Shown: one piece after another, positions 24,030 to 32,327 of the stretch
How the letters are laid out: each line of letters starts with the position of its first letter
Position numbering within the stretch: position 1 is the first letter of the stretch
Origin: Candidatus Dechloromonas phosphorivorans
GTDB taxonomy: Bacteria > Pseudomonadota > Gammaproteobacteria > Burkholderiales > Rhodocyclaceae
Assembly: GCA_016714975.1 (NCBI GenBank)
Contig: JADKBR010000001.1
Location: 687,421-751,420, forward strand
Length of the DNA: 64,000 nucleotides
Direction of reading: 5' to 3'
Program-made: the position numbers and the translations under genes
Notes under the pieces: generated by a model
The model's database searches: none
Told to the model about the DNA's origin: nothing
What the model saw: only the letters and a program-made list of their open reading frames with translations

Positions 24030-25598
24030 ATGTCAGGTTCAAGCACCTCTTCGGGCGTTCTGTCTCACAAGAAGCGTCAGACACTGACCAGACTCTCGGC
24101 ACTCTCCTTGGTGCCGATGCTGCCGACGCAGGTCTTGGCCTCCGCCATCCATGCGTTGCCACGCGCTGCGCTGATTATCGGCAATAGTGCCTATCCGGAT
24201 AGCCCACTCACCAACCCTGTCAACGATGCGAACGCGATTGCTGGCGAACTCAAACGACTGGGTTTTTCGGTGGACCTTCAGATCAATGCCGGGCATGCGA
24301 CCATGAACGAAGCCGTGCACAATTTCGGCACGAACCTGACCAGGAGCCGAGCGGTCGGGCTCTTCTATTTTGCCGGCCATGGACTGCAGCTCGACTGGCG
24401 GAATTTTCTGGTTCCGGTCGACGTGCGGCTGGACCAAGCCGATGATGTGCCACGCCAGACGGTCGATCTCGGCAATCTCCTGAACAGTTTGGGCAGGGCG
24501 GGCAATGCGATGAACATCGTCGTGCTCGACGCCTGCCGCGACAATCCATTCGGCTCCGAGCACAAGACTGGCAGAGGATTGAGCCAGATGGACGCGCCGA
24601 TCAGCACCTTGCTCGCCTATGCCACTGCGCCGGGCAACGTCGCCTCCGATGGCACGGGCAAGAATGGGCTGTACACCGAGAATTTTCTCAAGGAAATGGT
24701 GGCGCCGGAAGCCAGGATCGAGGACGTGTTCAAGCGCGTTCGCCTGGCGGTGCGCCGCAGCTCACAGGGCCAGCAGATTCCCTGGGAAAGCACCTCGCTG
24801 GAGGAAGATTTCTATTTCATTCCACCAGCCGAAATGCGCAAGCGCTCGCAAGACGAACTCGACCGGCTTTTCGCGCAGGAACTGGCGCAGTGGGAGAGCG
24901 CTCGGAAAGCGAACGAACCGGGACCCTTGGTCGCTTATCTGCGGGCGTATCCCAGTGGCCAGTTTTCCGAACTCGCGCAAACCACGCTCGACCAATTGCT
25001 GGCCAAGCAGGGCGAGAGGAAAATAAGCATTGCCAACACCGAGAAAAACCCATTTACCAAAGGAACCGCCTCTGCGGGGGAATTCCGGGTTGGCGACAGA
25101 TACCTTTACCGCGTCATCGATCTGCTGACCGGAATTCAATCAAGGGAATTCACCCGAGTTGTCACGGAAATTACGGACAACGAAGTGATTTTTAACAAGG
25201 GCGCCGAAATCACCGACATCCTGGGCAACCCACGAAAACTAGCTAACGGACGAATTCTTGGTCCCAATCAGACCTATGCTTCCGAATATAGCCTCGGCAA
25301 GACTTGGAGCACCCGCTTCGAAACCACCTACCCCGATGGCACAACCAGCGTAATCGAGAGGGAATTCAAAGTGGTGGCCAAGGAAGCAATCACCGTTCCC
25401 GCCGGCACCTTCGACACGTTTCGCATTGAGTCCTTTGGCCGGCGGCTGGGCTTCTCGACCCGCATCGAACACACTTACTGGATGGCACCTGGAAAAATCG
25501 CCCGCCATATCGCTTACAACGCGATGGAACGGCGGAGAAATTTCAGTTTCGTCAACACCGAGCGCTTCGAGTTGGTGTCGTTTACGCCAGGAAGCTGA
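24030..25598 (+). CDS. Caspase-like (metacaspase/orthocaspase) protease, exported
   Basis: A 522-residue protein. An N-terminal leader (about residues 18-42, ending VLASAIHALPRAAL) fits export, although it has a basic preface and could be a membrane anchor. Residues ~45-270 are a C14 caspase-like domain with the catalytic His117 in FYFAGHGLQ and Cys169 in VVLDACRDNPF, both intact; the SALIIGNSAY start of the p20 fold is standard for bacterial members. Then a helical linker (QDELDRLFAQELAQWESA, PSGQFSELAQTTLDQLLA) and a C-terminal ~160-residue domain (YLYRVIDLLTG..., VVAKEAITVPAGTFDTFRIE...), which I do not recognise by name. Cuts after basic residues in known metacaspases; substrate here unknown. 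Confidence 0.88.
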   Translation: MSGSSTSSGVLSHKKRQTLTRLSALSLVPMLPTQVLASAIHALPRAALIIGNSAYPDSPLTNPVNDANAIAGELKRLGFSVDLQINAGHATMNEAVHNFGTNLTRSRAVGLFYFAGHGLQLDWRNFLVPVDVRLDQADDVPRQTVDLGNLLNSLGRAGNAMNIVVLDACRDNPFGSEHKTGRGLSQMDAPISTLLAYATAPGNVASDGTGKNGLYTENFLKEMVAPEARIEDVFKRVRLAVRRSSQGQQIPWESTSLEEDFYFIPPAEMRKRSQDELDRLFAQELAQWESARKANEPGPLVAYLRAYPSGQFSELAQTTLDQLLAKQGERKISIANTEKNPFTKGTASAGEFRVGDRYLYRVIDLLTGIQSREFTRVVTEITDNEVIFNKGAEITDILGNPRKLANGRILGPNQTYASEYSLGKTWSTRFETTYPDGTTSVIEREFKVVAKEAITVPAGTFDTFRIESFGRRLGFSTRIEHTYWMAPGKIARHIAYNAMERRRNFSFVNTERFELVSFTPGS

Positions 25599-25669
25599 AG
25601 CCCGATTGCGCGCTCTTTAGCCAAACGCCAGCGGAGTGAAAAACGGGAAGCGGGGTAAAATCCCGCTCC

Positions 25670-27277
25670 ATGCCTGTTCCTTCCCCTGCCCGCCAGACCC
25701 TGCTGCTGTTCCTGCTCACCCTCACGGTGTTGCTGCCGGGCATCTGGGAAGCTACGGGTTTGACCGGCAAAGACGAGTTCTTCCTTGGCCTGCGCACGCC
25801 AATGGAGATGATCGAGGGCGATCACTGGCTGGTGCCCTTCCTCGACGGCGCGCCACGGATCCGCAAGCCACCCCTGCTTTACTGGGCCACCCGCATCAGC
25901 TACGAGATTTTCGGAATCTCGCTGGCCAGCGCCCGGCTGGTGAGCGTTCTCTTCGCCGCCCTGCTGGTCGTGGCGACGGCGGGAATCGCGCGCCGCCTTG
26001 CTGGCCAGGCGGAAACCGGCTGGATTGCTGGCTGCATCCTGCTCGGCTGCCTCGGCATGGCCAGCGAGGCCCGCCGCCTGATGCTCGATGTGCCGGTGGC
26101 CGCATTGTCCACCGCTGCATTTTGGAGCCTGCTGGTGTGGCTGGATTCTGGCAAGAAAAGGTGGTTGACCGCAACCAGCGTGCTGCTGGCCGCCGGATTC
26201 TTGACCAAGGGACCGATCGTCGCCCTGGTCTGCGGCGGTGGCTGCCTGGCATTGCTGGCTAGCGGTCGCCTACGCCTGGCGCAACTCCGCCAGCAGTTTG
26301 TGCCGCTGGCCGTCCATGCCCTGCTGATCGCCGCCCTTGCCTTCCCGTGGTTCTTCGTCGTCCGCGCCCTTTACCCGGACGCCGCCGACCTGGTGCTGGC
26401 CGACGAACTGGAATCGCGCCGGTTCTTCAATTTTTCGCCGGGGATCCTGCTCAGCCTCCTTAATATTGCGCTGCCCTGGGTCTTCGTCTTCATCGCTGCC
26501 GCCTGGGCGTCGTGGAAGCGCCCGGTACCCGATCGTCTGCTGCTGTTCTGGTTTTTCGCCACCTTCCTGCCCTTCGCCTTCATCAAGAGCTTCGACCGCT
26601 ACCTGATCGGGTCGCTGGTGCCGCTGGCGATCCTGGTTGCACTGGCTTTGCCCGAGATGCGCAGCCGCTGGCCATTCCGCCTCGGCCTGCTGCTGGCCCT
26701 GCTGCTCGGCGCGGGACTTGCCATCTTCACTTTCTGGTTCGGCCTTGGCGGATGGTACTGGCCGGTCGTGCCCGCCCTTTATTTCGTGTGGGCCTGGTGG
26801 CAACAACGCAGCATCGGGCATACGCTAGCAGCACCCGCCCTCTACTGGATCGCACTGCTCTGGGGGCTCTTTCCGGCCGTCGGCGTCAATGCCGTTCCTG
26901 ACAGCGTGCGCGAACTCGGGCGGACTCGCGACATCGCCATGTTCGACGGCCCGCAGCCGGCATTGCTGCCGATTCTCAGCCAGCGCACGCACCGGCACTA
27001 CGGAACCTTGGATCGCCACGACCTCGCCGAGCTTCAAGCCCTCACGGCGCTGGTCTTTCTCGAAAGCAAGGATGCTCCCCGCTTCCAGGAGTTGGTAACG
27101 AAAGCCGGATTTCGCGCCCGCCAGGTTGACAGCTACCAGACCCTGGCATCGCATGGCTCGGGCCTGCGTTTCGCGAAGGTCGGCGCAACGCTTGCCGACT
27201 GGCGGAAAGCCTTTGCTGCTCGGGATCTGGCAGCCCTGATGACGACCATCATCTGGTTCGAGATCGACGAGTCATGA
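25670..27277 (+). CDS. ArnT-like GT-C glycosyltransferase
   Basis: A 535-residue polytopic membrane glycosyltransferase using polyprenyl-phosphate sugars. The N-terminal loop after the first helix has the GT-C signature acid (TGLTGKDEFFLGLRTPMEMIEGDHWLVPFLDGAPRIRKPPLLYWA), as in ArnT/PMT-family enzymes where D/E act in catalysis. About ten further hydrophobic helices follow and a soluble C-terminal part from ~residue 420. In ArnT the donor is aminoarabinose and the acceptor lipid A; the substrate here is not deducible. It overlaps the next gene by four bases (ATGA). Confidence 0.85.
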   Translation: MPVPSPARQTLLLFLLTLTVLLPGIWEATGLTGKDEFFLGLRTPMEMIEGDHWLVPFLDGAPRIRKPPLLYWATRISYEIFGISLASARLVSVLFAALLVVATAGIARRLAGQAETGWIAGCILLGCLGMASEARRLMLDVPVAALSTAAFWSLLVWLDSGKKRWLTATSVLLAAGFLTKGPIVALVCGGGCLALLASGRLRLAQLRQQFVPLAVHALLIAALAFPWFFVVRALYPDAADLVLADELESRRFFNFSPGILLSLLNIALPWVFVFIAAAWASWKRPVPDRLLLFWFFATFLPFAFIKSFDRYLIGSLVPLAILVALALPEMRSRWPFRLGLLLALLLGAGLAIFTFWFGLGGWYWPVVPALYFVWAWWQQRSIGHTLAAPALYWIALLWGLFPAVGVNAVPDSVRELGRTRDIAMFDGPQPALLPILSQRTHRHYGTLDRHDLAELQALTALVFLESKDAPRFQELVTKAGFRARQVDSYQTLASHGSGLRFAKVGATLADWRKAFAARDLAALMTTIIWFEIDES

Positions 27278-28392
27278 GCATAGCGCGCTGGCTGCAGGCT
27301 TTCCTTTTCCTGCTCGCCCTGGCTGCGGCCGCATGGCGAGCGCCGACGCCGGAGGCTCCGGCGTTTACTGTGCCACCCGCGCTATCGGCAATTGATGCGC
27401 CAGCCTCTTTTTCCAGCGCCACGCTGCCTGTGGCCGCACCATCTGCCCATGCCGCGACGCTCGCCGAACTGCCTGACGGCCGCATTGCAGCAGCCTGGTT
27501 TGCCGGCACCCGCGAGGGCGCCGCCGATGTCGCAGTCTGGTTCTCGACGCTGAATCGCGGCACGTGGAGCACGCCACGGCAAATCGCCACGCGGGAGGGA
27601 ACGGCCGCTGCAACCCTCACCTTCGTGCGCAAGATCGGCAATCCCGTTCTGTTCGCCGAGGGCGACCGCCTTCACCTGTGGTACGTCAGCGTTGGGTTAG
27701 GCGGATGGGCAGGTAGTGCGCTTAACCATAGTGTCTCGCACGATGGCGGACACAACTGGACGCCGGCGGTCAGGTTGCACACTTCACCATTCGCCAACAT
27801 CAGCACGCTGGTACGCGCCCCCCCACTGCCGCTGGCTGACGGTGGACTCGGTTTGCCGGCCTACCACGAGTTCATCTCCAAGCATGGCGAATGGCTCCGG
27901 CTTGCCGCTGACGGCCAGATCATCGACAAGGTACGCATGGGCCATGACGGGCGCACCCTGCAGCCAGCCGCCGCTGCGTTCGACGATCGTCATGCCCTGG
28001 CCATCCTGCGCGATGGCGGTCCGGGACCCGGCCGCATCCGCAGCGTCACGACCGTTGACGGAGGCCAGGACTGGAGAGCGGCGAACCCATTGCCCCTGCC
28101 CAATCCGAATTCCTCGGTCGCCCTGTTGCGCCTGCGGAGCGGCCGGTTGCTGATTGCCGGCAACGGCGCAAGCAACCGGAACGACCTGCTGCTCTGGGTA
28201 TCCGACGATGACGGAAAGAACTGGCGTCCAGCACCGACGGTTGAGCGCGCCGACGACCCGCGGGTCGAGTTCTCCTATCCGGCACTGCTGCAGGCCCGCG
28301 ACGGCAGTATCCACCTCGCCTATACCTGGCACCGCCAAGGCATCAAGCACGCGGTATTCAACGAGTCATGGCTGGACGGCCAGGGACCATGA
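27274..28392 (+). CDS. Sialidase-like Asp-box (BNR) protein, exported
   Basis: A 372-residue protein with an N-terminal hydrophobic segment (residues 5-22) for export or anchoring. At least three Asp-box motifs are visible: SHDGGHNWTPA, VDGGQDWRAA and SDDDGKNWRPAP, spaced around a beta-propeller. The C-terminus carries EFSYPALLQARDGSIHLAYTWHRQGIKHAVF, a strongly conserved segment of bacterial sialidase-family proteins. Hydrolysis of sialic acid is not proved; related proteins act on other glycans. Sandwiched between a GT-C glycosyltransferase and a membrane protein with four-base overlaps on each side, so very likely part of one glycan-handling unit. Confidence 0.8.
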   Translation: MSIARWLQAFLFLLALAAAAWRAPTPEAPAFTVPPALSAIDAPASFSSATLPVAAPSAHAATLAELPDGRIAAAWFAGTREGAADVAVWFSTLNRGTWSTPRQIATREGTAAATLTFVRKIGNPVLFAEGDRLHLWYVSVGLGGWAGSALNHSVSHDGGHNWTPAVRLHTSPFANISTLVRAPPLPLADGGLGLPAYHEFISKHGEWLRLAADGQIIDKVRMGHDGRTLQPAAAAFDDRHALAILRDGGPGPGRIRSVTTVDGGQDWRAANPLPLPNPNSSVALLRLRSGRLLIAGNGASNRNDLLLWVSDDDGKNWRPAPTVERADDPRVEFSYPALLQARDGSIHLAYTWHRQGIKHAVFNESWLDGQGP

Positions 28393-28944
28393 ATCCGACC
28401 GCCATGTACGGTTTCCTGGCCCACGGCATCATTATTGGGGCATTTGCTGCACTGCTGCCAATCGGCGGAACGCAACGGATTCTTGGGCTCATCGCCATCC
28501 CCGTCGCGCTAGGCGCCGGCGTTGCTTCATTCATGCACGGCGTAATTGGCACACCATCACTGACACTGCTTGCACTCGCCATCTGTCAACTTGCGGGCGA
28601 GACAGCTTCGCCCCTGAGTTACCGCGCCGCCCGCACCCTGCTCACCTTTGCCGTGCCCTTTTTACGCAATGGCGCTCGGCGTCGGGCCATTCGATCCCTT
28701 TGCACTGGGCTATCAGCCTTTGCTCATGCTGGTCGCAAGCATGCCATTGGCGGCAATGCTCTGGTGGCGCCGACTGGGCTACTGGCTATTGATCCTGGCA
28801 CTCGATCTCGCCGGCTACGCCAGCGGGCTGTTCGCCAACCTATGGGACGTCCTGTTTGATCCATTGCTGGTGTTGGTAGCGCTGGCGTCCGTTGTCCGGC
28901 AACATCTCCAGTCCATACGCTCAGCGCGGTCGATTGCCAGGTGA
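28389..28944 (+). CDS. Multi-pass membrane protein of the glycan operon (frameshifted)
   Basis: Begins at an ATG overlapping the sialidase stop (28389-28392). About six hydrophobic helices: MYGFLAHGIIIGAFAALLPIGG..., PVALGAGVASFMHG, LTLLALAICQLAG. Near 28653, in a run of five T, the frame breaks; removing one T joins TFAVPF to YAMALGVGPFDPFALGYQPLLML and runs to the stop at 28944, giving about 185 residues. The run of T makes a sequencing error or slippage likely. No family recognised. Completes the glycosyltransferase-sialidase operon. Confidence 0.6.
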
Positions 28945-29152
28945 CCTTGGCTGATTGATCTGGCAGACCGAAAAACTGGGATGGTCCCGTTTCTCGAGAA
29001 CGACGGTCGGGAATATCCGACGAAATCCGGAAACAAACAGCGGCAGGAACAAGAGCCCAGCCAAACGCAAATAGCTTGGGCAGCCCCGCCACAACAAGCA
29101 GGGCTGAGGTTCCAGTCGACCGAGGCAGTGTTTACCCAGTCCTGCCGGGCAT

Positions 29153-29305
29153 TTACGCAGCAATCTCCAATCTGCCCGCTTCACGCTCCAACCGCCTCAT
29201 CTCTGCGGTCAGGCTGACCTGCTGGCCAGCCGTAATCATGCGCAATCCGGCACGCCACTCAAAACTGATATAGCGAGCGGGGAATCTTGGCGCTGTATAG
29301 CGCAT
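29153..29305 (-). CDS. Small protein, C-terminal half of a probable single 80-residue protein
   Basis: An ATG at 29305 opens a 50-codon frame (MRYTAPRFPARYISFEWRAG, LRMITAGQQVSLTAEM, RRLEREAGRLEIAA) overlapping the end of the previous small frame by about 45 bases. The text reads as real protein (WRAGLRMITAGQQVSLTAE) and continues naturally from the upstream frame if one T is removed at about 29260 (QF joined to EW). So this is either a second overlapping small gene or the tail of a single protein split by a one-base frameshift. Confidence 0.5.
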   Translation of the reverse strand: MRYTAPRFPARYISFEWRAGLRMITAGQQVSLTAEMRRLEREAGRLEIAA

Positions 29306-29405
29306 CGGCTATCGTATGCAGATCGGGGCGCTCAATGCGGCGTCCGTCACTCAATGTCGCAACAAAGTTGTTCTTTACGAGCGATACGCTTGCTTGGTTG
29401 GCCAT
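29259..29405 (-). CDS. Small protein, N-terminal half (MANQASVSLVKNNF...)
   Basis: 48 codons from an ATG at 29405 with a good Shine-Dalgarno (GAGGAA, six bases away): LVKNNFVATLSDGRRIERPDLHTIADALYSA then KIPRSLYQF and a stop. The SDGRRIERPDLHTIADAL segment looks well constrained. See the adjoining small frame 29153-29305: one T fewer near 29260 would give an uninterrupted protein of about 84 residues. Function unknown. Confidence 0.55.
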   Translation of the reverse strand: MANQASVSLVKNNFVATLSDGRRIERPDLHTIADALYSAKIPRSLYQF

Positions 29406-29448
29406 GAATATTCCTCGTGTGCGCTTACCTGTTGTCATGTCGATCAGC

Positions 29449-29634
29449 TCAGTTGAACCGCTTGCCAGATTGCTCGATCGCGGCACGGAACTCCGCGAAG
29501 GAGAGTTCACGGACGACCGTGGCGGCCAATGTATCGCGCAGGTCATAGCTTTCATCGCTCGAGCGAAAGCCATTCGCGGCCGCCGAGTTGGAGTGCTGAC
29601 GCATCGGAGACTGAATAGAAAGGGTGGGTGACAT
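29449..29634 (-). CDS. Small hypothetical protein
   Basis: 61 codons from ATG 29634 (MSPTLSIQSPMRQ...), with AGAGAAAA upstream. The C-terminal half is helical and acidic (SYDLRDTLAATVVRELSFAEFRAAIEQSGKRFN). It precedes the other small genes on the same strand by about 40 bases, suggesting a tiny operon. No family recognised. Confidence 0.45.
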   Translation of the reverse strand: MSPTLSIQSPMRQHSNSAAANGFRSSDESYDLRDTLAATVVRELSFAEFRAAIEQSGKRFN

Positions 29635-29998
29635 GGCATTTTCTCTTTTTGTCTGTTGATGTGGCCATGATGCCAAAGCGCAACAGAATCATGCGTGAAT
29701 GAATTCACGAACTCGGCAAGAAAGGTGACATCGGCAACGCTGGATCGTGGCGAGGCAAGCTGGCGCTCGGGTGGCCTTGCTGTCGCCGTGCATCGGTCAG
29801 CGGGCATGCTGCAGATATCGCCTTGAGGCTTGGCCGCTCGGCGTCCGTGCGTCATGGCCGGGCAACCAGGGCTGGCGGAATCGATGCGGGGATCCTTCGC
29901 TCTCTTCAGGGCAAATTTGATTCAAGAATGATCACGTCCCGGGACGTGATCAAGCGGCTAGAACGAGTTCGTTGACTCCTGAAAGGCTGAACTGCGCG
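29635..29998. other. Intergenic region with a long palindrome
   Basis: 364 bases between yacG and the small-protein genes. Open frames here have no start signals. The notable feature is the perfect palindrome at 29929-29952; the rest shows nothing recognisable. Confidence 0.5.
29929..29952. repeat. Perfect 24-bp palindrome
   Basis: TGATCACGTCCC is followed immediately by its exact reverse complement, with no spacer. It is just downstream of yacG (stop at 29999 on the minus strand). No T run follows, so it is not a normal terminator; a dimeric repressor operator or replication/recombination site is possible. Confidence 0.8.
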
Positions 29999-30193
29999 TC
30001 AGATTGAGACCACAGGGATTTCGCTGCCCGGTTCGCCAGCCTCCTCCACCACCGGTATCCTGTAGGACTCGGAGGCCCAGCAACCAAGGTCAATCTGCCG
30101 GCAACGCTCCGAGCAGAAAGGGCGCCACGAATTCTCTGGTGCCCACAGTACTTCAGCCCCGCATTGCGGGCAGCGAACCTTGCGCGCTGCCAT
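29999..30193 (-). CDS. yacG: YacG, zinc-binding DNA gyrase inhibitor
   Basis: A 64-residue protein with the YacG zinc finger: CPQCG (residues 8-12) and FCSERCRQIDLGCWASE (around 26-42), giving the four-cysteine site. YacG binds GyrB and blocks its DNA binding in E. coli. Normally translated right after zapD; here its ATG (30193-30191) overlaps the stop of a leftover zapD 3' end, while the real zapD lies 5.9 kb away because an element has inserted between. Confidence 0.9.
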   Translation of the reverse strand: MAARKVRCPQCGAEVLWAPENSWRPFCSERCRQIDLGCWASESYRIPVVEEAGEPGSEIPVVSI

Positions 30194-30222
30194 CAGAGAT
30201 TGCAGAAGGTAATGTTGAAAAT
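30193..30222 (-). pseudogene. zapD 3'-end remnant at the element junction
   Basis: Read on the minus strand this codes for IFNITFCNL and TGA, the same ending as intact zapD at 36128 (VNFDLTFCNL, TAA). The TGA overlaps the yacG ATG (TGATG), the usual zapD-yacG coupling. It is therefore the chromosomal-side copy left after insertion, with bases upstream of it belonging to the element. Confidence 0.75.
30197..30210. repeat. att-like direct repeat, yacG side
   Basis: AGATTGCAGAAGGT, matching 36132-36145 at 13 of 14 positions, inside the codons for TFCNL of the zapD remnant. Likely the crossover region. Confidence 0.7.
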
Positions 30223-30272
30223 CTCCCGCGTCTTTTATAGGAACTCGGGAAACCAGTCTTTAGTATTCATAA

Positions 30273-30291
30273 GCTACGCATTGGGCTACAC
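30273..30291. repeat. Putative integrase arm-type site (left end)
   Basis: GCTACGC and GCTACAC with 12-base start-to-start spacing. The pattern GCTACxCxxTGGGCTACAC recurs in the same orientation near the other end at 35998-36016, matching at 15 of 19 positions. Confidence 0.45.
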
Positions 30292-30446
30292 GGACTGATG
30301 ACGGCTGAACAACGTTTAACTCAAACCCCGATTACACAAAATTCCGGACAGCCTTAGTGAAATTCAAAAAAACACCTTCACCCAAAACCAATTTCGCTTA
30401 CACCAACGCAAAAATCTGGAACTGAGTATCAGGTCTGTAATTGATT

Positions 30447-31298
30447 TTATCGTTTCTCTAACCTCGTCTTTACTTCTACCCTAAAGCCAGTCCTGCACTG
30501 ACGGCTACATTCATCTGGAACCAAATTATTGCAATGCTCATTCATAAATTCGGATGAAATCACACCTGCTATTGCATTTTCAGCAAAATAGTCAATGTAA
30601 AGTCTAGCAGCCATCCCACCAACATCATAGCACTTGGCATCAGGGCTTCCCGGTCTTAGATCACGCGCTTTGCTGGCATCAGGGGAAACACTGGTTTTGA
30701 TGAAGAAGGCAGCAAGCCCAAAAAAGACAACTATAAAAACTATTGCTTTAAAAGTTTTGTCAAACGTGTCCATTTTTTTAGGAATAGACGGGGATTCAGA
30801 AGGTGGAAATGCGAGAGAAGGGTTTTTATCTGCTAGTGGAGATGCCGCCGCTGGCCTTGCCTTTGTCCTTGCCTCTGCCTTTGTCCTTGCCTCTGCCCTT
30901 ATCGTTGCCCTTGCCTCCCTTATCCATGGCGTCAATCCTGCTGCTGCATCCGCTGCTACCGCTACTGACTCCTCCGCCGCTTTTGCCCTCGCCGCCTTTG
31001 CAACTGGCCCCTCTGCCGCTGCCGCCCTTTCCTCTGCTGCCTTCACCACCTTTGTAACCTCTGCATTCGCAGCGGCTAGTGCCACTTGTGCAGCTTCCGC
31101 TTCGGCCTTTAAAGATTCCAATTCCGCCAGCGTCCCTATATGTTCAGGTGCCGCTGCCGCTGCCGCTGCTTTCGCTGCCGCTGCTGCTATTGCAGCTTCA
31201 GCCTTTGCATAAATAGCACCGCATTTCGGGCACTCGTAGTCGGGCACGGCCTCACTTGCCTGTCTGATGTAGCCACACTTAGGACAAATCGTACTCAC
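30447..31298 (-). CDS. Zinc-ribbon, Ala-rich, single-TM protein of the element, unknown function
   Basis: 283 residues starting at GTG 31298 behind GAGGGAC. N-terminal double CxxC zinc ribbon (CPKCGYIRQ...YECPKCGAIYAKAE, residues 5-33), then about 120 residues of Ala/Glu/Lys-rich likely coiled coil (LAELESLKAEAEAAQVAL..., VVKAAEERAAAAEG), a Pro-rich linker, one membrane helix near residue 190 (FKAIVFIVVFFGLAAFFI), and a C-terminal exterior domain with cysteines (DAKCYDVGG, CNNLVPDECSRQCRTGF). Not recognised. The zinc ribbon plus membrane helix recalls the unrelated zinc-ribbon membrane protein at 22699. Confidence 0.7.
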   Translation of the reverse strand: MSTICPKCGYIRQASEAVPDYECPKCGAIYAKAEAAIAAAAAKAAAAAAAPEHIGTLAELESLKAEAEAAQVALAAANAEVTKVVKAAEERAAAAEGPVAKAARAKAAEESVAVAADAAAGLTPWIREARATIRAEARTKAEARTKARPAAASPLADKNPSLAFPPSESPSIPKKMDTFDKTFKAIVFIVVFFGLAAFFIKTSVSPDASKARDLRPGSPDAKCYDVGGMAARLYIDYFAENAIAGVISSEFMNEHCNNLVPDECSRQCRTGFRVEVKTRLEKR

Positions 31299-31436
31299 TA
31301 CAGTCCCTCATTAGATCTTGGTGCCATACGCATATTAGCATCTAACTCTTTTTGCCCACCACACACAAAAAATTCCGTTTTGGGCATGAGAGTATGAATT
31401 CAGATATAGGAGCGCGCAAGTTTCCAATCGCCTGCG

Positions 31437-31898
31437 TCATTTCTCAACTGACGCTTCAAGCACCATCTTGAGCGACGAAATTGCTTGCCAGCAATGAAAC
31501 GTAATGCCTATGTCTCTATTGCTTGCGCCAATGTAGCCGTAGAACTTCGCCATGGCCTTCAATCGCTTAGTGTGGTCTGTGACCTCGCCCAGCATATAGA
31601 GCCAGAAGGAAATGTCCCTGTCTTCAACCTGCTCTAACTGACGGCGGCGGGGAATTTGATGCCACTCGTAGCCCTTGATGATCTTCCAGTCCTGAGACGA
31701 TGGGGGGCAGCATTCCCCGTCCATGAGCTTGTTGAGCCTGTCAGCGTCTAGTGCCTTCAGAAGCTCCTCCTGCTGCTCAGTTGCAGGACTGGCGTATGCC
31801 GCGTCAATTACCTTCCGATAGGTATCCTGTTCGGCCAGACTATCTGCCTCGGCTTTCTTGATTGCCGCGATTACTGCTTCCTTGCTACGCGGTAGCAC
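31437..31898 (-). CDS. Hypothetical element protein
   Basis: 153 residues from a GTG at 31898, overlapping the preceding gene by 14 bases. Helical, no obvious motif; contains ECCPPSSQDWKIIKGYEWHQIPRRRQLEQVEDRDISFWLYMLGE. Its coupling to the HTH protein 31885-32295 suggests a working pair. No family recognised. Confidence 0.65.
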   Translation of the reverse strand: MLPRSKEAVIAAIKKAEADSLAEQDTYRKVIDAAYASPATEQQEELLKALDADRLNKLMDGECCPPSSQDWKIIKGYEWHQIPRRRQLEQVEDRDISFWLYMLGEVTDHTKRLKAMAKFYGYIGASNRDIGITFHCWQAISSLKMVLEASVEK

Positions 31899-32295
31899 GA
31901 TTGCCTACCAGCCCTTTGAGAATGTCGCCAACCACGGCAAGCTCGGCTCGGCTGACGGGATCGAGGTGGGCTTGGTTACGTTCCTTGGTGATGCCGTAGG
32001 CTTCAATGATGAATTGTGCGGCCTTCAATCGAACTGCATCCGTTTTTGATGTGGTTAGGATGCGCCGAAGCTCGTCAACAGCTTCCGTTAGTGTTCCCTG
32101 AAGCTGCCCCATGGCTTGACGCATTCCCGCCCCCCTAAGCTCTTCCAGAGATTCCATGAAGTCTGGGCAGTGGTTGAGCCACTGCGAGACAGTGGAGGGC
32201 TTCACGCCGACGATCTTGGCGGTCTCCGCCCCCGATAGGCCAGAAGCGAGTAGCGGCAAAGCGCGAGTCTGCTTGCTAGTTGGCTTCTTGCCCAT
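31885..32295 (-). CDS. HTH protein resembling phage terminase small subunit / phBC6A51-type
   Basis: 136 residues. An N-terminal helix-turn-helix (QTRALPLLASGLSGAETAKIVGVKPSTVSQWLNHCPDF, about residues 9-46) and a helical oligomerisation region (MGQLQGTLTEAVDELRRILTT, AVRLKAAQFIIEAYGITKE) match small terminase-like DNA-binding proteins on phage-derived islands. No large terminase is nearby, so a regulator role is equally likely. Confidence 0.65.
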   Translation of the reverse strand: MGKKPTSKQTRALPLLASGLSGAETAKIVGVKPSTVSQWLNHCPDFMESLEELRGAGMRQAMGQLQGTLTEAVDELRRILTTSKTDAVRLKAAQFIIEAYGITKERNQAHLDPVSRAELAVVGDILKGLVGNRATA

Positions 32296-32327
32296 CGGAT
32301 TTCTTCGGGATTGTTCGGGTCAGTCGA

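Noticed and set aside
28921..29184. Short minus-strand frame after the glycan operon
   Set aside because: No ribosome-binding site or recognisable sequence; the better small frame in this area is 29153-29305.
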